From Puffinus mauretanicus (taxonomy: Eukaryota; Chordata; Aves; Procellariiformes; Procellariidae): DNA of 64,000 bases. The stretch is taken from contig JAJKFH010003173.1 of assembly GCA_023333565.1 (NCBI GenBank), forward strand, positions 62,001 through 126,000. The letters are read 5' to 3'. This document shows, piece after piece, positions 34,640 to 46,640 of this stretch (positions are counted from its first letter, which is position 1; each line of letters starts with the position of its first letter). Both the position numbers and the translations under genes were made by a program. The notes under the pieces are model-generated. The model did not search any database and was not told the DNA's origin. It saw nothing but the letters and a program-made list of their open reading frames with translations.

Positions 34640-35230
34640 CCCAAAGCTGCACAGTAGCACGAAAGCCCAAATTAAATTCCTAACTGCCTCATCCAAAGTT
34701 CCAGTGTATCGTGTTGAAAACTAATTAATCATTATACAACTCCCTTGTATGAAACTAAGCCCTACCTTTTGTTTCAACACTTGGAGAGTATAAGCACAAT
34801 TTATTTTTCAAAATTCAGAAGAAACCCTTAGAGATGGAAGGCTCACAGGAGTATTTATGACTGCATCACCATTCTTCAGCAGCTCTCATTGTTCAATGTA
34901 AAATAGAAGATACCATATTTTAATTGCTATAGATTAGCATAAAGAGTGTCAGGCAGCGAGCGCATCTTTGGTTCAGACTCATCACTGGGTTCCATTTCTC
35001 TTTTGCCTCACAAGGGTGATTTCCTTCATGCCTTTGTTAGTATGCATATCAGCTCCAAATGGAGAAGATTATACAAGCATGGGGGGGTGTCCATTTTTTT
35101 TTAGCTTTTAGGAAATAAAATATTTGTGATAAGAAGAAAATGTAATAGCCATCAGATGTTTTGGGCTTGAATCAAGCAATAAATATCAACACAAAGATTA
35201 ATGCTTAAGTTGGGATGGAAGTAGCTTAGA
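34640..35230. promoter_or_regulatory. AT-rich candidate noncoding regulatory block
   Basis: This AT-rich, non-repetitive block has AACTAATTAATCATTATAC (34720-34738) and several ATAAA/ATTAG words. No coding frame is present. Texture resembles the other AT-rich blocks. Confidence 0.3.
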
Positions 35231-35689
35231 ATCAAAAAGATTGGAGGAAAGGTAACCGCAGCAGACCATGACTCTGCTCAGATCATTAGATGCATTAACA
35301 TGCAACAAAATGCCGTCATAAAAGTCGGAAGCCCCGTCACCAACACAGGGACACGCTGCCGTGCGGGAGAGGACAGCAGAGCCTCTGGCCAGCCTGGGCT
35401 GATGCTGGAGGGGACAGGGGGACCAGGGCCCACCACAGGGTCTGGCAGCAGCAGGCAGAGCAGCACACAGCTGAGGATCCTTCTCCTCTCTCCGCCACCG
35501 AGATAGCACAAGCTCATTAGCAAGAACAACCTTTCTCAACCTGCATCTGTGCAGCACTGAGCACACCTGGACCGTAACCACAGGAGGAGACTCCCTCTCT
35601 TCTTTTCACAACAGAGGTACTCCAGTGCTCACTAATTGCTGAATGCTTAGATGTCCCTGGAATAACGAAGATTCCCCTCCTCTCCCCAC
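35231..35689. other. moderate noncoding stretch
   Basis: No gene is recognised. Small frames are open on both strands. Confidence 0.35.
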
Positions 35690-35893
35690 ACCCAGCAAAG
35701 TAAACCACGACGCAAGGACCCTGATGAGCACACGCGCTGACGGGCACTAAGCCCGAGACCAACCGACAACGCAACCCAAGCTAAGGGAAGCATCACACAC
35801 CCAACGCGCGGCTCACACACACCAGCTCCCAAACACATTCCTGCCACACTGAATAGGGAGAAAAAACTAAGGACAGCCTCAGGAAATTGTACC
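35690..35893. other. T-depleted, strand-asymmetric block
   Basis: On the + strand this block is almost free of T. I count 16 T in 35701-35880, and only 3 in 35761-35820, where A is 22, C is 24 and G is 11. It contains CA-rich words and CpG, and it abuts a 29 A run. The asymmetry is unlike the flanks. Possible explanations are a retroposed transcript joined to a poly(A) tail, a fragment of an old LTR or satellite, or local mutational strand bias. No AATAAA precedes the A run and no target-site duplication is obvious. Confidence 0.5.
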
Positions 35894-35924
<31 letters not shown>

Positions 35925-35933
35925 AAGAAAGAA
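35894..35933 (+). repeat. (A)29 followed by (GAAA)n
   Basis: Bases 35894-35922 are an uninterrupted run of 29 A, followed by three GAAA units to about 35933. Poly(A) runs this long are uncommon in birds, which lack much L1-type retroposition. It may therefore be a simple microsatellite or, with the T-depleted block upstream, the tail of a retroposed sequence. Confidence 0.9.
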
Positions 35934-37390
35934 ATATAAGAAAAACAACTACTCACAAGCTAAGCAGGCAGCAAGTCTCCTTCTACCATCCTTCTCCTCC
36001 AAAGCCTACCCCAGGGCTGCCTGTGCTGCCATTTTTATTTCCTCTGGGGAAGCAGGTGACCTCAGTGAGCCTTCTCCTCCCCACCCAGACCTCCTCCTGC
36101 CTCATTAAAGCCTAATTGGAGGATCACTGCCAGTAGCTGTGAATCTTCTGGCTACTGGGGAAGGTGGTCATCCTTTTAACCTGCTCTTGCCATGTCTTCT
36201 GCAGGTTTCACCCTTGCTTGCCAAAACTTTGCCCTTTTAGCAGAGAACAATGTCAATTTGTCACAAATGAGTGGTTTAGTGGCCGCTTAAAGAATCACCA
36301 TCGAAGATATTAGCAGGGGGGTGTGCATGCACCACCACACTAGTGCCCAAGCGAAAGAATCTGGTGAGCCTTTCCACGGGGCGCTCCCGCAGGAGCCAGC
36401 TCCGGCTTTCCCTGCTCTCGCTGGTCCAGGCTCCCAGGGCACGGCCGCTGGTCTGTGCCTGGGCAGCGTGGGAGTCTCCAGAGCTGAATAAAAGAAGGAA
36501 TATTTATCCAAGCATATTCAAAAGTAATTAGACATTTAAACCTGAATCCAGACTACAGAGTTTTCCTGTACCCACAGTTCTGCAGCGACAAGGTCAGCGG
36601 TTTTGCAGAATTGATTTAAGACAAAACCTAGTGCTTCCTCTCCCTCTAAGTCTCCCAGAGGGACTTTTTTGTGCTCTCTTCTAACCCAATGACTTATTTC
36701 ATTCGCCTGAGCTGCTGGTGGACAGTTCTCGGAAGAGAAAGGCTGTCAGTCGTCCCTGCTGACGAGCTCTCAGTGGGGGGCATGAGCAGCAAATGCCCAG
36801 GCTCCCACCATCTGCGGTCTCGTTCCCGGCCGGGCGCCCGCAGACACAGCCCGGCAAGCAGCTTTTAATTAGGAGTGAGAGTCAAGTGCACAATGTCTCC
36901 ATCAAATGAGCAGCTGACAAAACTGCTGGGTGTCCCCAGGATTTCAGAGCGTGGTGTCAAGTGCCTCCTCGCTCGGCTCCGGGGAGGTCACAGGCGCTGG
37001 TCCTGCCCGGGACGGGGCTTGCGGGACGGCCCGTATGGCCAAATCCACCCGATGGTTTGAAACCTCAGCTGCATCCGCGCCTCTGGTAGTGACTCCCCCG
37101 GGAAGCGGCTGGAGGTGCCCTGTGTGCCACTACGCAAACTCTTCTGCAGAGGGATTTAGCTTTCTGGACAGTTCAGGGTCAGAAATTGGCTTCAGGTCTT
37201 CTTTTCTGCAAAGGAAAAGGGAAGACAGTTTGAAAGACTCTGCCATTATCCTCCAGGACAATAACAGAATAATTAAAATCACCCTAAACAGTCCATTTTC
37301 CTTCCAGATCTTGGAAGACTATAATAGAGAGAATAACAACTGCCAAGACCCTTTTCTTCTTCCCCCAGAAGAACCTCACAACTGACAGAG
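35934..37390. other. moderate noncoding stretch with small inverted repeat
   Basis: No gene is recognised. An inverted repeat, CCAGTAGC (36130-36137) and GCTACTGG (36151-36158), could form a short hairpin with a 13 bp loop. Looser complementarity extends outward (GGATCAC near 36121 versus GGTCATCC near 36166). A GC-rich patch lies at about 36940-37110. Confidence 0.38.
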
Positions 37391-37860
37391 ACTTGAAAGC
37401 TCTGAGCGGGGCTCTCGGGAGAAGATGAAATGCTGCTCAGAATATAGATTTTGGTGCCAGATGGGAATTACAGCCCTGATCCATCCTCCTCTGTCACTGG
37501 AGTCTGTGTTGCTCTGTGGGCTAAATGGAAGTGAATACAGCTACTTTCCCTGTCTTGGGGGAAAAAATGACATTCCATTTTGTCTCCAAAAAATACACAT
37601 TATTTAACTTATAAAATATTTAATCTATGTAATTAATCCTCTCATGACAGCGCTTTGCACATTTTTGCTGGCAATCCATACTTTGAATGGCCTATAGTTA
37701 TAGCTAACTTTGTTTCCTTTTTCTCATGAAATTAATCAAAGGCTTGTATTCTAAATTATTCAGGAACTGAATGAAGCCTGCTTTCTATAGCTTGCAGCAA
37801 GAAAACTCCTATTTCTTTCATGTGCCAGCAATACAGCAACTCAACTTTTCCAAGGGGGAA
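37391..37860. other. AT-rich noncoding block
   Basis: AT-rich in 37580-37790, with ATTTAATCTATGTAATTAATCC near 37617-37638. No gene is seen. It is a possible small regulatory element. Confidence 0.3.
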
Positions 37861-39880
37861 AGTACCAGAACGCGGAGGCGATCCGCAGCCCGTGGGGCCG
37901 GCACGGGCAGCGAGGCACCGGTGCGCCCCGGTGACTCGGCTGGGGCTGAGCATCCCCTGCCTGACGGGTTCACCCACCTCCTCTGCCTGCCTGGAAGGAA
38001 CGGCGGCACCGCACGAGAGGCTTCAAACCACCGAGGCTCGGATGCATCTGAACAGAGGTGGCCTAAGTTCCAGGGAAGCTGGGCTCCTGCAGCCCTTGCT
38101 CAGCTCAGTTGGATTTGTCACTGCCAGCTGCAGTTACGGGGCTGAACGGGGCGGCTTCTCTTTTCATGACACTCCAGGAGAGGTGAAATGGTGGCCACGG
38201 TGGCCATGAGCTCTGGGTACTTTGAGATCTACGGAGACAGGGCAGAGCTATACTGGTATAACCCAGAGCAGGGTCTTGCCTTCGAACTGCAATGCCCTGT
38301 GCCTGTGCCTTGGCCAGCGGGACCGCAGCATGGTGCTGGTGTGTCACCAGCAAGTGCACGGGGCTCTTAGCAACGTCATGCCAAGAAGAAGCGTTCCCTT
38401 CTGCTCCTCCGACTTCTGCCGCCCGTCCTGTACAGCTCCTTTCTTCGCCGAGAACCTGCCCGGGCTTCTATGTTTCCTCTGGGATATGCTAATAATTCAA
38501 GCAAGGCAGAGGAACACATGCCTGCAGAAGTTTAGGGGTAAAGTACTATACAAAAATAGACAATTAGGGACCTGAGTCCATGGAGATCCTTCCTCGGCTG
38601 TAACGGGCCGTGCTTCAAACCCGCAGTGCTTGTCTGCTCCCCTGGGAACCACTCGCCTTGAAAAACCTCAGACCATTTCGGAGCATCAAAAGCTCAAAGC
38701 ACCCAGCGTCTTCCATTGCGAGCTTGAAAGACAGATTTTCTTCACCAAAAGAAAGCGGATCTCTCATGAATATCCTGTCGGATTTTGAGCCTTGAACACT
38801 GCTCGAAGTCTACATCAGCGGGGCTTTGGGCGGGCGAGCTCAGGCTGTTCCCCAAGCATTTCCCTTAACCTGCACCGGACACTTCTGCTGTCCTCGCCTT
38901 CACCTCCTTTCACACAACGTGTTTGTGTAATTTCAGAGGGTTTGACTTGCATTTGGTCCCCACGGGCGCCGGTGTTCACAAGGCTGGCCACAGCCCGGCC
39001 TCCCAGCTGCAGGAGAAGCCTGATCACAGGCTTGGCGAGGTTTTGAAGTGCTTTATCAACACTTGCTCTTCTCAGCTCCTGGATGTGCACAAGGCTCTTG
39101 CTGGATTCAGAGTTCAGCCCCTTTGAAGTTTTCACCTCCAGGCTTATTTTTTTCAGCTGAAAATTCTCTCTATCACCACTTGTGGAGAAGTCATATGGAG
39201 AGTCTCACTGCAAGGGAGACACGCTTGCTGTTTCACTAAGAGCTGCATATGAATTTCCTGAGATCCTTTTATTTTTCTTATCTAAAATATTTTCTTCTTT
39301 CTCTGAGCAGCCACTACTTGCAACCTCCCAGGAGTCGTCTTTCTCCTCTGACTCCTGCCCAGCAGCACTCAGGATTTTAGTGACTCCACTGAGTGCTACC
39401 AGCGAGAGCTCCGGCGTAGATTCGGGGGCTCTGGAGGTGAGGTTTTTGTAACACGCGGAACATCGCCACTTTCTGTCACACGGGCTCCAGGAAGCCTTCA
39501 GACCTCACAGACCCTGTCCCCTCCCGCGTGACAAACCCTGTTCTCAAGGAAATAAGTTACCAGCACTCAGCCCAGAAAGGAGACGCAAAGGGGGCTGACA
39601 GTTCATTAGCTGTACCCAAGAAGATGTCCTCACCCGCCCTTTACTCTTCAGGCCGTGGTTTGGAAGTCAGTCTTTATTACCAAATAATATGGCAAATTGA
39701 TAGAAAACTCTATTTTCTGGCCATTTCACTGCCCAGTGGGTTGTCAGCCGCTAGCATCCTAGAGCACACCAGCCTCGCGTCAAGGGAAGAGGCGATGCTG
39801 GTTGGAAAGAGTTCCCCGCGAGCAGCTGGATGCAACAGCAACGAATTCAGTAAGGAAGCCTTAAGAGTAAACAGAAAGTA
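37861..39880. other. moderate to GC-rich noncoding stretch
   Basis: Two kilobases without a recognised gene. Frames up to 129 codons overlap each other on the + strand near 37770-38210 and resemble no family. Confidence 0.4.
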
Positions 39881-40480
39881 TTAGTCATGGCTTCGGGAGC
39901 CAGCAGCTGCGCTGGCAGAATACAGTAAATTTTCAATCTCTTGTATTGTTAATCAGCTTCAAAATTCATAGACAAAGAAAATAATAATAATTAAAAAACA
40001 AAAGCAGACCCATAGCCTGCTGCACAGCAAAGTTCAATGTAAACCAGCTTTGCAGGGCACTGTCCTAATGCACCAAAGCATCCAGTGCAGCGCCGTGGTA
40101 CAGATAGAGGAAGTCTTTTAATGGTGAAACAAGCATTATGAGCATCATTGTTAATCAGGTTTTATGGATTTATGAAACAAATATACACACTTATCTTGTT
40201 TAATGTTATTTTCCAGTTGGAACCTTATTTTAATACAGATGCCCTGAAATTATACCATTCATAAATAATGCAAGCAATAAAAACTTTCTTTTATCCCTTA
40301 GCGCACACAAATGCAAGCTTAAATGTGGATTTAAACAAAAAATGGTAGAGCTTTCGGTTTAAAAAACAAAAGCATGTACAAAATGCCAGCCGCTCCGAGA
40401 CCTGGTGGCAAGCTGAGAAAGTCAGTGCAGCTTCCAGGCTCCGAGTCACAAACGAGAGTTTATTTTTAAGGAGAGAATTC
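39881..40480. promoter_or_regulatory. AT-rich candidate noncoding regulatory block
   Basis: This AT-rich, non-repetitive block contains AAATAATAATAATTAAAAAAC (about 39979-39999), ATTGTTAATCAGG (40147-40159) and CATAAATAATGC. There is no coding signal. It is a candidate element of the same class as the other AT-rich blocks. Confidence 0.28.
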
Positions 40481-41700
40481 ATGTCCTTGGTGTTGTGGTT
40501 AGGTTTATATCACTGGGGCATATTTGGCTTGTTTGGACATGGGGCATGGATGTGTGATCAAACTGGCAACGGAAGCACATGCACCCGTGCCAGGTCCCCT
40601 CACCCCGTAGAGCTTCACTGGGGCCACGGGGACTCGCAGGGGTTATCATCCCCCTTTGCCCACTGAGTTTTCACAGGTTTCGGAAAGCCCCCACGTTCAC
40701 CAGTGAAATGCTCTTTGGAGGACAGTGGGACCAGAGCGAGCTGCTGGAGGAGCTGCTGCAGACGGATGGAGCTGGACGCTCGGCACCGGGAGTACTCCGG
40801 CTGCGCTAAAACCTGCCAGGGCTTCCGCGCATTTGCTATGCATCTTCTACATAATTCATATCCCAGAGACTGCTGAAAATCAGGACCAATAAATAAGGAA
40901 GCAAAATTGGTATTTTTGGTCTGGTTTTCACAAGGAAAAACACAGCTAAAAGAAAACCACGGTGTCCCTCTGCTGCATTTGGCCAAAATCTAACCATGGG
41001 CTGAACTGCATTTCCAACTGGTAAGAGGCAACTGCCTTTTTCCTCTTAAATATTTGGAAGAATAGGTGTGTCTTTTGTATTCAGAAGCCTGGGACTAGTT
41101 TTAACGGGATGGGGAGAAGGAAAGAAAAGAATCTACGACCTGTGGGGCATTTTGCAGGCACAGAAAGAGCTTAGAGCAGGCACAGGCAGAAATGCCAATT
41201 AGGTTCCTTGCAGCCTGATCTGCCTCGGTGCTTCCCCTGCTGCACAATTTCCCAGTATTTGCTAGTAATTTCTCCAGACAACTTTCAGGTCCTGAGCAAT
41301 GAGGCCTCCACTTCTGCTCTGTGGAGATCACCGCCTGGGAGGAGACGCTTTCAAGGCTTTTTTCTTGCTGTTCAGGGCGCACGCTCCGCGTTCAGTAACC
41401 GAGGGCAGGAGGCACAGAGGTCTGGGGGCAACGGGTCCCGCTGCAACTCCTCCAGCTGCCCCACTCTTCCTCCTTCCTTAGGCATGCTGGAATATGTTTT
41501 TATGAAATGCATTAGGCCCTGAATGTGAGAAGCTTGTGCCCTTCTGCAGCCAAGAACGGCGATCTCCCTGCAGGGCCAGCCCAGCCACGGCTCCCGCAGG
41601 CTGGAGCTGCCCCTTGCTGCAGCACGGCCCCGCAGCCCCAGGAAATTCAGGAGACGTGGAGCTGGAAGAATCCGGAGAACTGAGGTAAATTGCTGTGGGG
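40481..41700. other. moderate noncoding stretch
   Basis: No gene, RNA or repeat is recognised. Frames of 60-123 codons are present on both strands without family resemblance. Confidence 0.38.
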
Positions 41701-42350
41701 GACTTGGCACAAACCCCGTGGTGTTAGAGTAACAGACTTTAGAGTATCAGACTTTCTCTGCTTGCGGCTGAACAGCAGCCTGGGGAGGTAAGCACAAAAA
41801 AAATCTGTTTTTTCCAGCACACACCACATCCGCAGCCCATCTCTCCTCCTGCCAGCTGGACGGGGCACGGCGCTCCCTTGCCTTACACGTGAGGCTGCAG
41901 ACAGCAACGACAGAAGCCTTTAGACCTGCTGGCACCACGGCTGAAATGCCAGCCGCAGCCCCTGCCCCAGCCCGCGACCCAGCCGAACAAACCCTGCTGC
42001 ACGGCCAGGTGCTTCCAAGCCGGAGCTCCCGGCCCTGCCAGGCTGGCGGCTCGGCCGGGGGCTGCCCCCCACGTGTGTCCCTACCTTTGCCTGCTCTGCA
42101 CCCCGCCGCGATACCTGCCTGCTTTCTCCCAAGCGCTGGCAGACCCTGCATGCTTGCTTTCTGCCCGATCCACGTGTGCGAAATTAAATCTGTACGTGAA
42201 TATGAGTATGTACGTCGTCCTCCCGTCATTCCTTCCTTCCCCCCCCAGCTCTGCATCTCCCCTTTCAATCCACGCAGCTCCTACCCCTGCACACGCCTGT
42301 TTGGGTGGGAGGCAGGCGGATGCGAGAGGCTGCAGAGAGATTAGAGCCTG
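41701..42350. other. GC-rich segment with opposed open frames
   Basis: This GC-rich DNA has simultaneous + (151 codons) and - (173 codons) open frames. No domain is recognised. CpG is retained in 41840-42130. Confidence 0.38.
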
Positions 42351-42960
42351 ATGTTCAGGAAACCGATGCTGACAAACCGCAGAGTCATCACTCCCGGCAG
42401 CCGCCTGCTCAGCCAGCAAACAAGGGAAGAAAATAGGCTCAGTGGCTCGAATAAGCCCCAGAGCCTGCATCTGAATTTGCAATGAGCTGCTCAGTGGAGC
42501 TCAATCTGTCAAGCACCATGTCCCATTAAGATGAAAATTCGAAGGTCTCAATAGAGCAGATAGATAACCTCTTTTACTCTCTTTTATTAGAGGATGCTTG
42601 TGCGGCTGCAGGTCGGCCGGCTCCGGCTCCGACAGGACTGCGACTATCGCGAATGCTTCCCCAACAGAGGCCACTGTTTCAACGACCGTGTTCTCCTTTT
42701 CTTGCTTGTTTGTTTGTTTCTTGGGCTTTTATTAATTCTCAGCTCATCACATTTGCATGTGCTTATGCCAGTGCCTCCGTCCCGGGGCTCCTTGTCTGCC
42801 TGATGCCACCGGGTGCAGGATGTGCTGGACTAAAGCCCCCTGCGCTGCGCTCCCGGCGAGGTGTCAGCACCCGGACCCTGCCCGCGGTCTGTGCGAGACC
42901 TGGGCAGCACTGCCCCAGCAAAACAGGCTGGTAGTGGTGGGTCCGTGGCTTTGAACAAGT
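42351..42960. other. mixed noncoding stretch
   Basis: No gene is seen. Contents include a small GTTT-type run (about 42707-42720), an octamer-like ATTTGCAT near 42750 and a GC-rich patch to 42900. A weak half-match to the REST/NRSF element at about 42864 has the wrong half-site spacing and is not called. Confidence 0.35.
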
Positions 42961-44230
42961 AGAGAAGGAGAAAATGGGAAGATCTGGGTTATAAATCACC
43001 TCCCGCCCAGGGGTCTGCTGAAGCTGAGCGCTCAGAGCTTTGGTTTTACCCAGAACACTTCAAGTCTCGTCTCTCTCCCTCCTGACAGCTTCTTTGTCAC
43101 CCCTGAAAATCCAGCCCTGAGTGAATGCAACTCCCTGCCAAAAAGCAGGAGAAAACTCACTTTGCTGTTTCCCTTCATCATTATAAGAAACAAAATGCTT
43201 TATACTCTCCCCTGCTCAGTAGCACGTTGTACAGATGCACTTTGAGAAGGAGCTGCCTTGTTCCCAGTTCAGAGGTGCCACTGGGGGCAGCTCCTGTGGA
43301 AAATTGTATTTAGCTGAAGTTTTGCATTAGAAAAGGATGCCTTTCCCAGTGTCAGTGAGCCAGAAGATGTGTGCTCCTTTTCTGCAAACCTATTAACCCT
43401 TTCCTACCGCCCACCCAGGAGTAACCGGGATGTGCTCTGACTCCTCCCTTGCCATGTGTTTTGACTATTGCAAGCACTGAATATTTGCAAAGCATTCGGT
43501 GTTTGTTTAAATATTCTCTCTGGATCAAAGCTCAGTATTTCTTGGCTTCTCTACACTTTCTGAGCTGCCTTCTGCTCACTGTTACATATTTGCCTTTCTC
43601 TCCCAGGTTGTTAATGGACTGAACAGCTTTTGTTTATTGGTTGGGCTTCCTTTCCCGTACAGCCCACCGAAGTGCTTTGGCCTCTCTCATACCTTTCCCC
43701 TCTCCTCCCTACCAACGTGCAGCTGGGATGAAGGAAACCAGCAGGCAATTTCTCTTTCTTGGTGTTAGATTTACTGGAGTGTAATGAATTATCTTTATGG
43801 GAAAAATTTCTATACTTTAAAAAGCCAGGTTCTTTGGAAAAAAACCCCACCTTGTTCTTCTTGTTCTGCTTTCAGCAGCTCAGGAGACAACTGTTCTGCT
43901 TAAAATGAAAGAAGTCCATAGTACTGAGTTACTTTCTTAGGCAAAACCCTTGTGCTCATGTATGAAGCCACCTAAACAAAGGGAGGTTTTTCCTTTAATG
44001 CAGTGCTGTCTTGATAACAGCACGGGGACCTCAGCAACGCTCTCCCCCCCTCCTGCAGCACCACCTGAGTGAACACCAGGACCTGCCACCAAATCCCCAG
44101 GGACACCGCGCTGCCCTTGCTGCCTGGGCCCCGGGAGAGCAGGAGACCCCCGGGGGAGGACGGCAGCTCTCCGGGGGCTTCCCCACCACCTTACCCTGCC
44201 TGGAAATGTGCTGCTGCCTTGCATTTTTAG
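42961..44230. other. moderate noncoding stretch with FOX and TCF-like words
   Basis: No gene is recognised. GTTTGTTTAAATATT (43501-43515) resembles a forkhead site, and ATCAAAG (43524-43530) is a TCF/LEF-type core about 10 bp downstream. The pair is suggestive but short enough to occur by chance. A GC-rich patch lies at 44040-44190. Confidence 0.33.
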
Positions 44231-44800
44231 AGGAAAAATGATGTGGTCTTGCCAGCAGCCACCAGTTCTTTTTATTGAATTTAGAATCAATAGTGCATCA
44301 AGTGGCTTGGGATGTTATTAATCAGAAAATTGGCATGAAGGACCAGGAGGTAATAACACTGCAGCGAGCTCACTCTTTTCTTGCGGAGTGGCTGTACATG
44401 GTTCTGGGTAGTGCTAATTACTCCTTGGGACCTGCCTTTCAACTGCCTTATAGACAAGGCAAACTACTGCCTACCGGCACTGCAAAGCCCAGCTGCTCCT
44501 GCTTATTTTCCTGTCATTGTGGTTGTAATCTGCAGCAAAATACTATATTGCATTTCCTCAAACCCAGAAGAAAGGATGTGAAAGTTAGGGAAAAAAGGCA
44601 CACATATTTTGGGTCAAAAGCCACTAAAAAAAATACGGGGCGTCCTGCCAACCCTGGGAGGAATATACAGCAGCTTCTCCTAATGCTGTTATTCCCCAGG
44701 TTATTAAGGCTATATATATCTCCAGGCTATAGCCACCAACAGTCCTTCATCTCCCAGATGCTCTCTGGATCTCGCTGGACAGTGTGATGAACTGCAATGT
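44231..44800. other. AT-moderate block with a 170-codon open frame
   Basis: A + strand frame runs 44275-44787. Unlike most long frames here it lies in DNA of ordinary composition. The peptide has no recognisable domain, signal sequence or repeat. A rough chance estimate for 64 kb suggests one such frame is not surprising. The DNA also has noncoding-element texture (ATGTTATTAATCAG near 44312-44325). I do not call a gene. Confidence 0.35.
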
Positions 44801-45249
44801 CCAGATCCTGAAGCTGCCTGAAAACTGGGCTGGTAATTGCACAACCCCTAACGAGGTCTGCCCCGTGTGCCCATCTCCTGAAGGCAGTGCAGGACCTGAT
44901 GTATAGAAACAGGCTGCTTTTCATGGAAACCAGTTAATCATACTCAGAGCATTTAAACTAACTTGTATAGCACCTGCTTGTCACCTCCATCCCGGCTCCC
45001 TAACAAGCAGGTTCATGTGCGCAGCGCCAGGGTTCATTATACACAGGTCTGCGACAGGCAAGATACGCGGCTCTTAGATTTTCCATGATCTGTTTTCAAA
45101 GGTTTGAAACCTTTTCATTTCTTTTTCACTTACCTTTTATAAAAAAGTCTCTATAAAAAAGTCTCTGCAGGACCTGTTCAGGGTCAACAGATTTAGTAGT
45201 ATCTCTACAAAAATAACACAGAATTTCTGTGCCTCTGAATTCATGCCAT
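44801..45249. other. moderate noncoding stretch with 14 bp duplication
   Basis: No gene is seen. It contains the perfect 14 bp tandem duplication at 45138-45165. Confidence 0.4.
45138..45165 (+). repeat. perfect 14 bp tandem duplication (2 copies)
   Basis: The unit TATAAAAAAGTCTC occurs at 45138-45151 and again at 45152-45165. It is a small slippage-type duplication. Confidence 0.95.
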
Positions 45250-45740
45250 ACACAGCATACTGCGGAAAGGAAAATAACTTGAAAAGTATTAGAACATACT
45301 TTAATAAGCTCAGGTCCCTGCCAGTGACCCTGAAAGTATGTTTATCTTTGGGCTTGTCTTAAGCAATCGTTATTCCACCACCACCTTAGGATAAGCATGA
45401 ATGCATGAATTTACAGCTGCAAATCCATTTGACTGGATGTAATCTAGTGGTTTTCCATGGCAAACCTGCATAATTCCTCTTGCTTTTGAGGAGATGGGAT
45501 TATGTTCTTATATAATTGCATCATTGTGTCTAATTGGATTTCCAATGCCATTTATTTCATCATGAGGTTAACCTGGAAGTAGCCTCTGAATGAATTTATT
45601 AACCCTAATGAGTTATTAAATTTGCAACTAATAAACACCAAGGGGAATGGAGACAAACATACTACTACCCCCACTGAAAGGAGTGTTAGGCATATAAATG
45701 ATGACACTTTTCCCCAAATCATCCCTCCAGCTCTCACATA
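45250..45740. promoter_or_regulatory. AT-rich candidate conserved noncoding element
   Basis: This non-repetitive AT-rich block is dense in homeodomain-like words: GTCTAATTGGATTTCC (about 45528-45543), TTATTAACCCTAATGAG and GAGTTATTAAATTTGC (45597-45626), and CAACTAATAAAC. There is no coding signal. Texture fits a developmental enhancer; that is inference only. Confidence 0.33.
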
Positions 45741-46640
45741 TCTCTCCATAGCCACAGGGAGTTGGTGTGTCATCAAAGGACCTCTGAATTATCAAATTAC
45801 TGCTTTCCTGCAGCCTTCCTGGTCTCCTGAGATAACCTCTGGTCTCCTCCCAGGTTCCTCCTCATTCCCAACACGTTATGGAGCTTTTCTTCTCTTGTGA
45901 CAATCAAAAGATGTAGAAAACATTCACAAAACTATGGAAAATGTGTGCATCAAGGTATAATTATACAGCAACAGATGGGATGTTTGTGTAGCTCAACTGT
46001 CAAAAGAGGAGCGAGCAATACAGCACGGGCGCTGGTAGCCTGGATCGGTAGCGAACAACCTGCTGCTTACGAAATGTGCAGTGTATGTGCATTCTGTGTG
46101 AAATTGCTTATTCCACGCATTGCTCGGGCTGGGTTGCTGGTGGATATGGTGACCGCGTGCGTGTTGTACCACCGAGCGACACCCACAGCCGGGTGTTTGT
46201 AAAATGGTAATGAGTAAACCTCAAGCAAATACAAAGTTTGTGCTTGCAAGACCCAAAACTAGCAGCTTTCTGAGATAATGAAGCAGAAAATTAAATATTG
46301 CGTAATACTGAATATCTATCAGGGAAAGTGGCAGTTCTGGGGAGAGAAGGTGCTGCTGGAACGCGGGGCTGGGCACAGGTGGAGTTTGCAGTCGGGCCTT
46401 GCCCACGCTGCACCCCGCGCCTCGGGCTCGGGGTGTCGTGGTCCTCGACGCCTGCCTGCATCCTCCTCCGTCCTTCACCCCCGCTCGGAATATGTAGAAA
46501 GAAGAAAAAAACCCTGACTGTTCTAGCAACTGTATGATGGTACCAAGATCCCTTTTAAACTTCATTCATAACATAAATCCCTTCATTCCTGCGTTACAAA
46601 TAGGTTTTAATGTCAAACGTAACAGTTTATTGCTATTCTC
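45741..46640. other. moderate noncoding stretch
   Basis: No gene is recognised. A small GC-rich patch lies at 46360-46470. Frames up to 114 codons have no family resemblance. Confidence 0.38.

Noticed and set aside
42864..42885. REST/NRSF silencer element suggested by TCAGCACC
   Set aside because: The second half-site has wrong spacing and two core mismatches.
43270..43292. CTCF site suggested by CCACTGGGGGCAGC
   Set aside because: Aligning the GGGGGC core to the consensus breaks the CCAC part by one base, so the match is poor.
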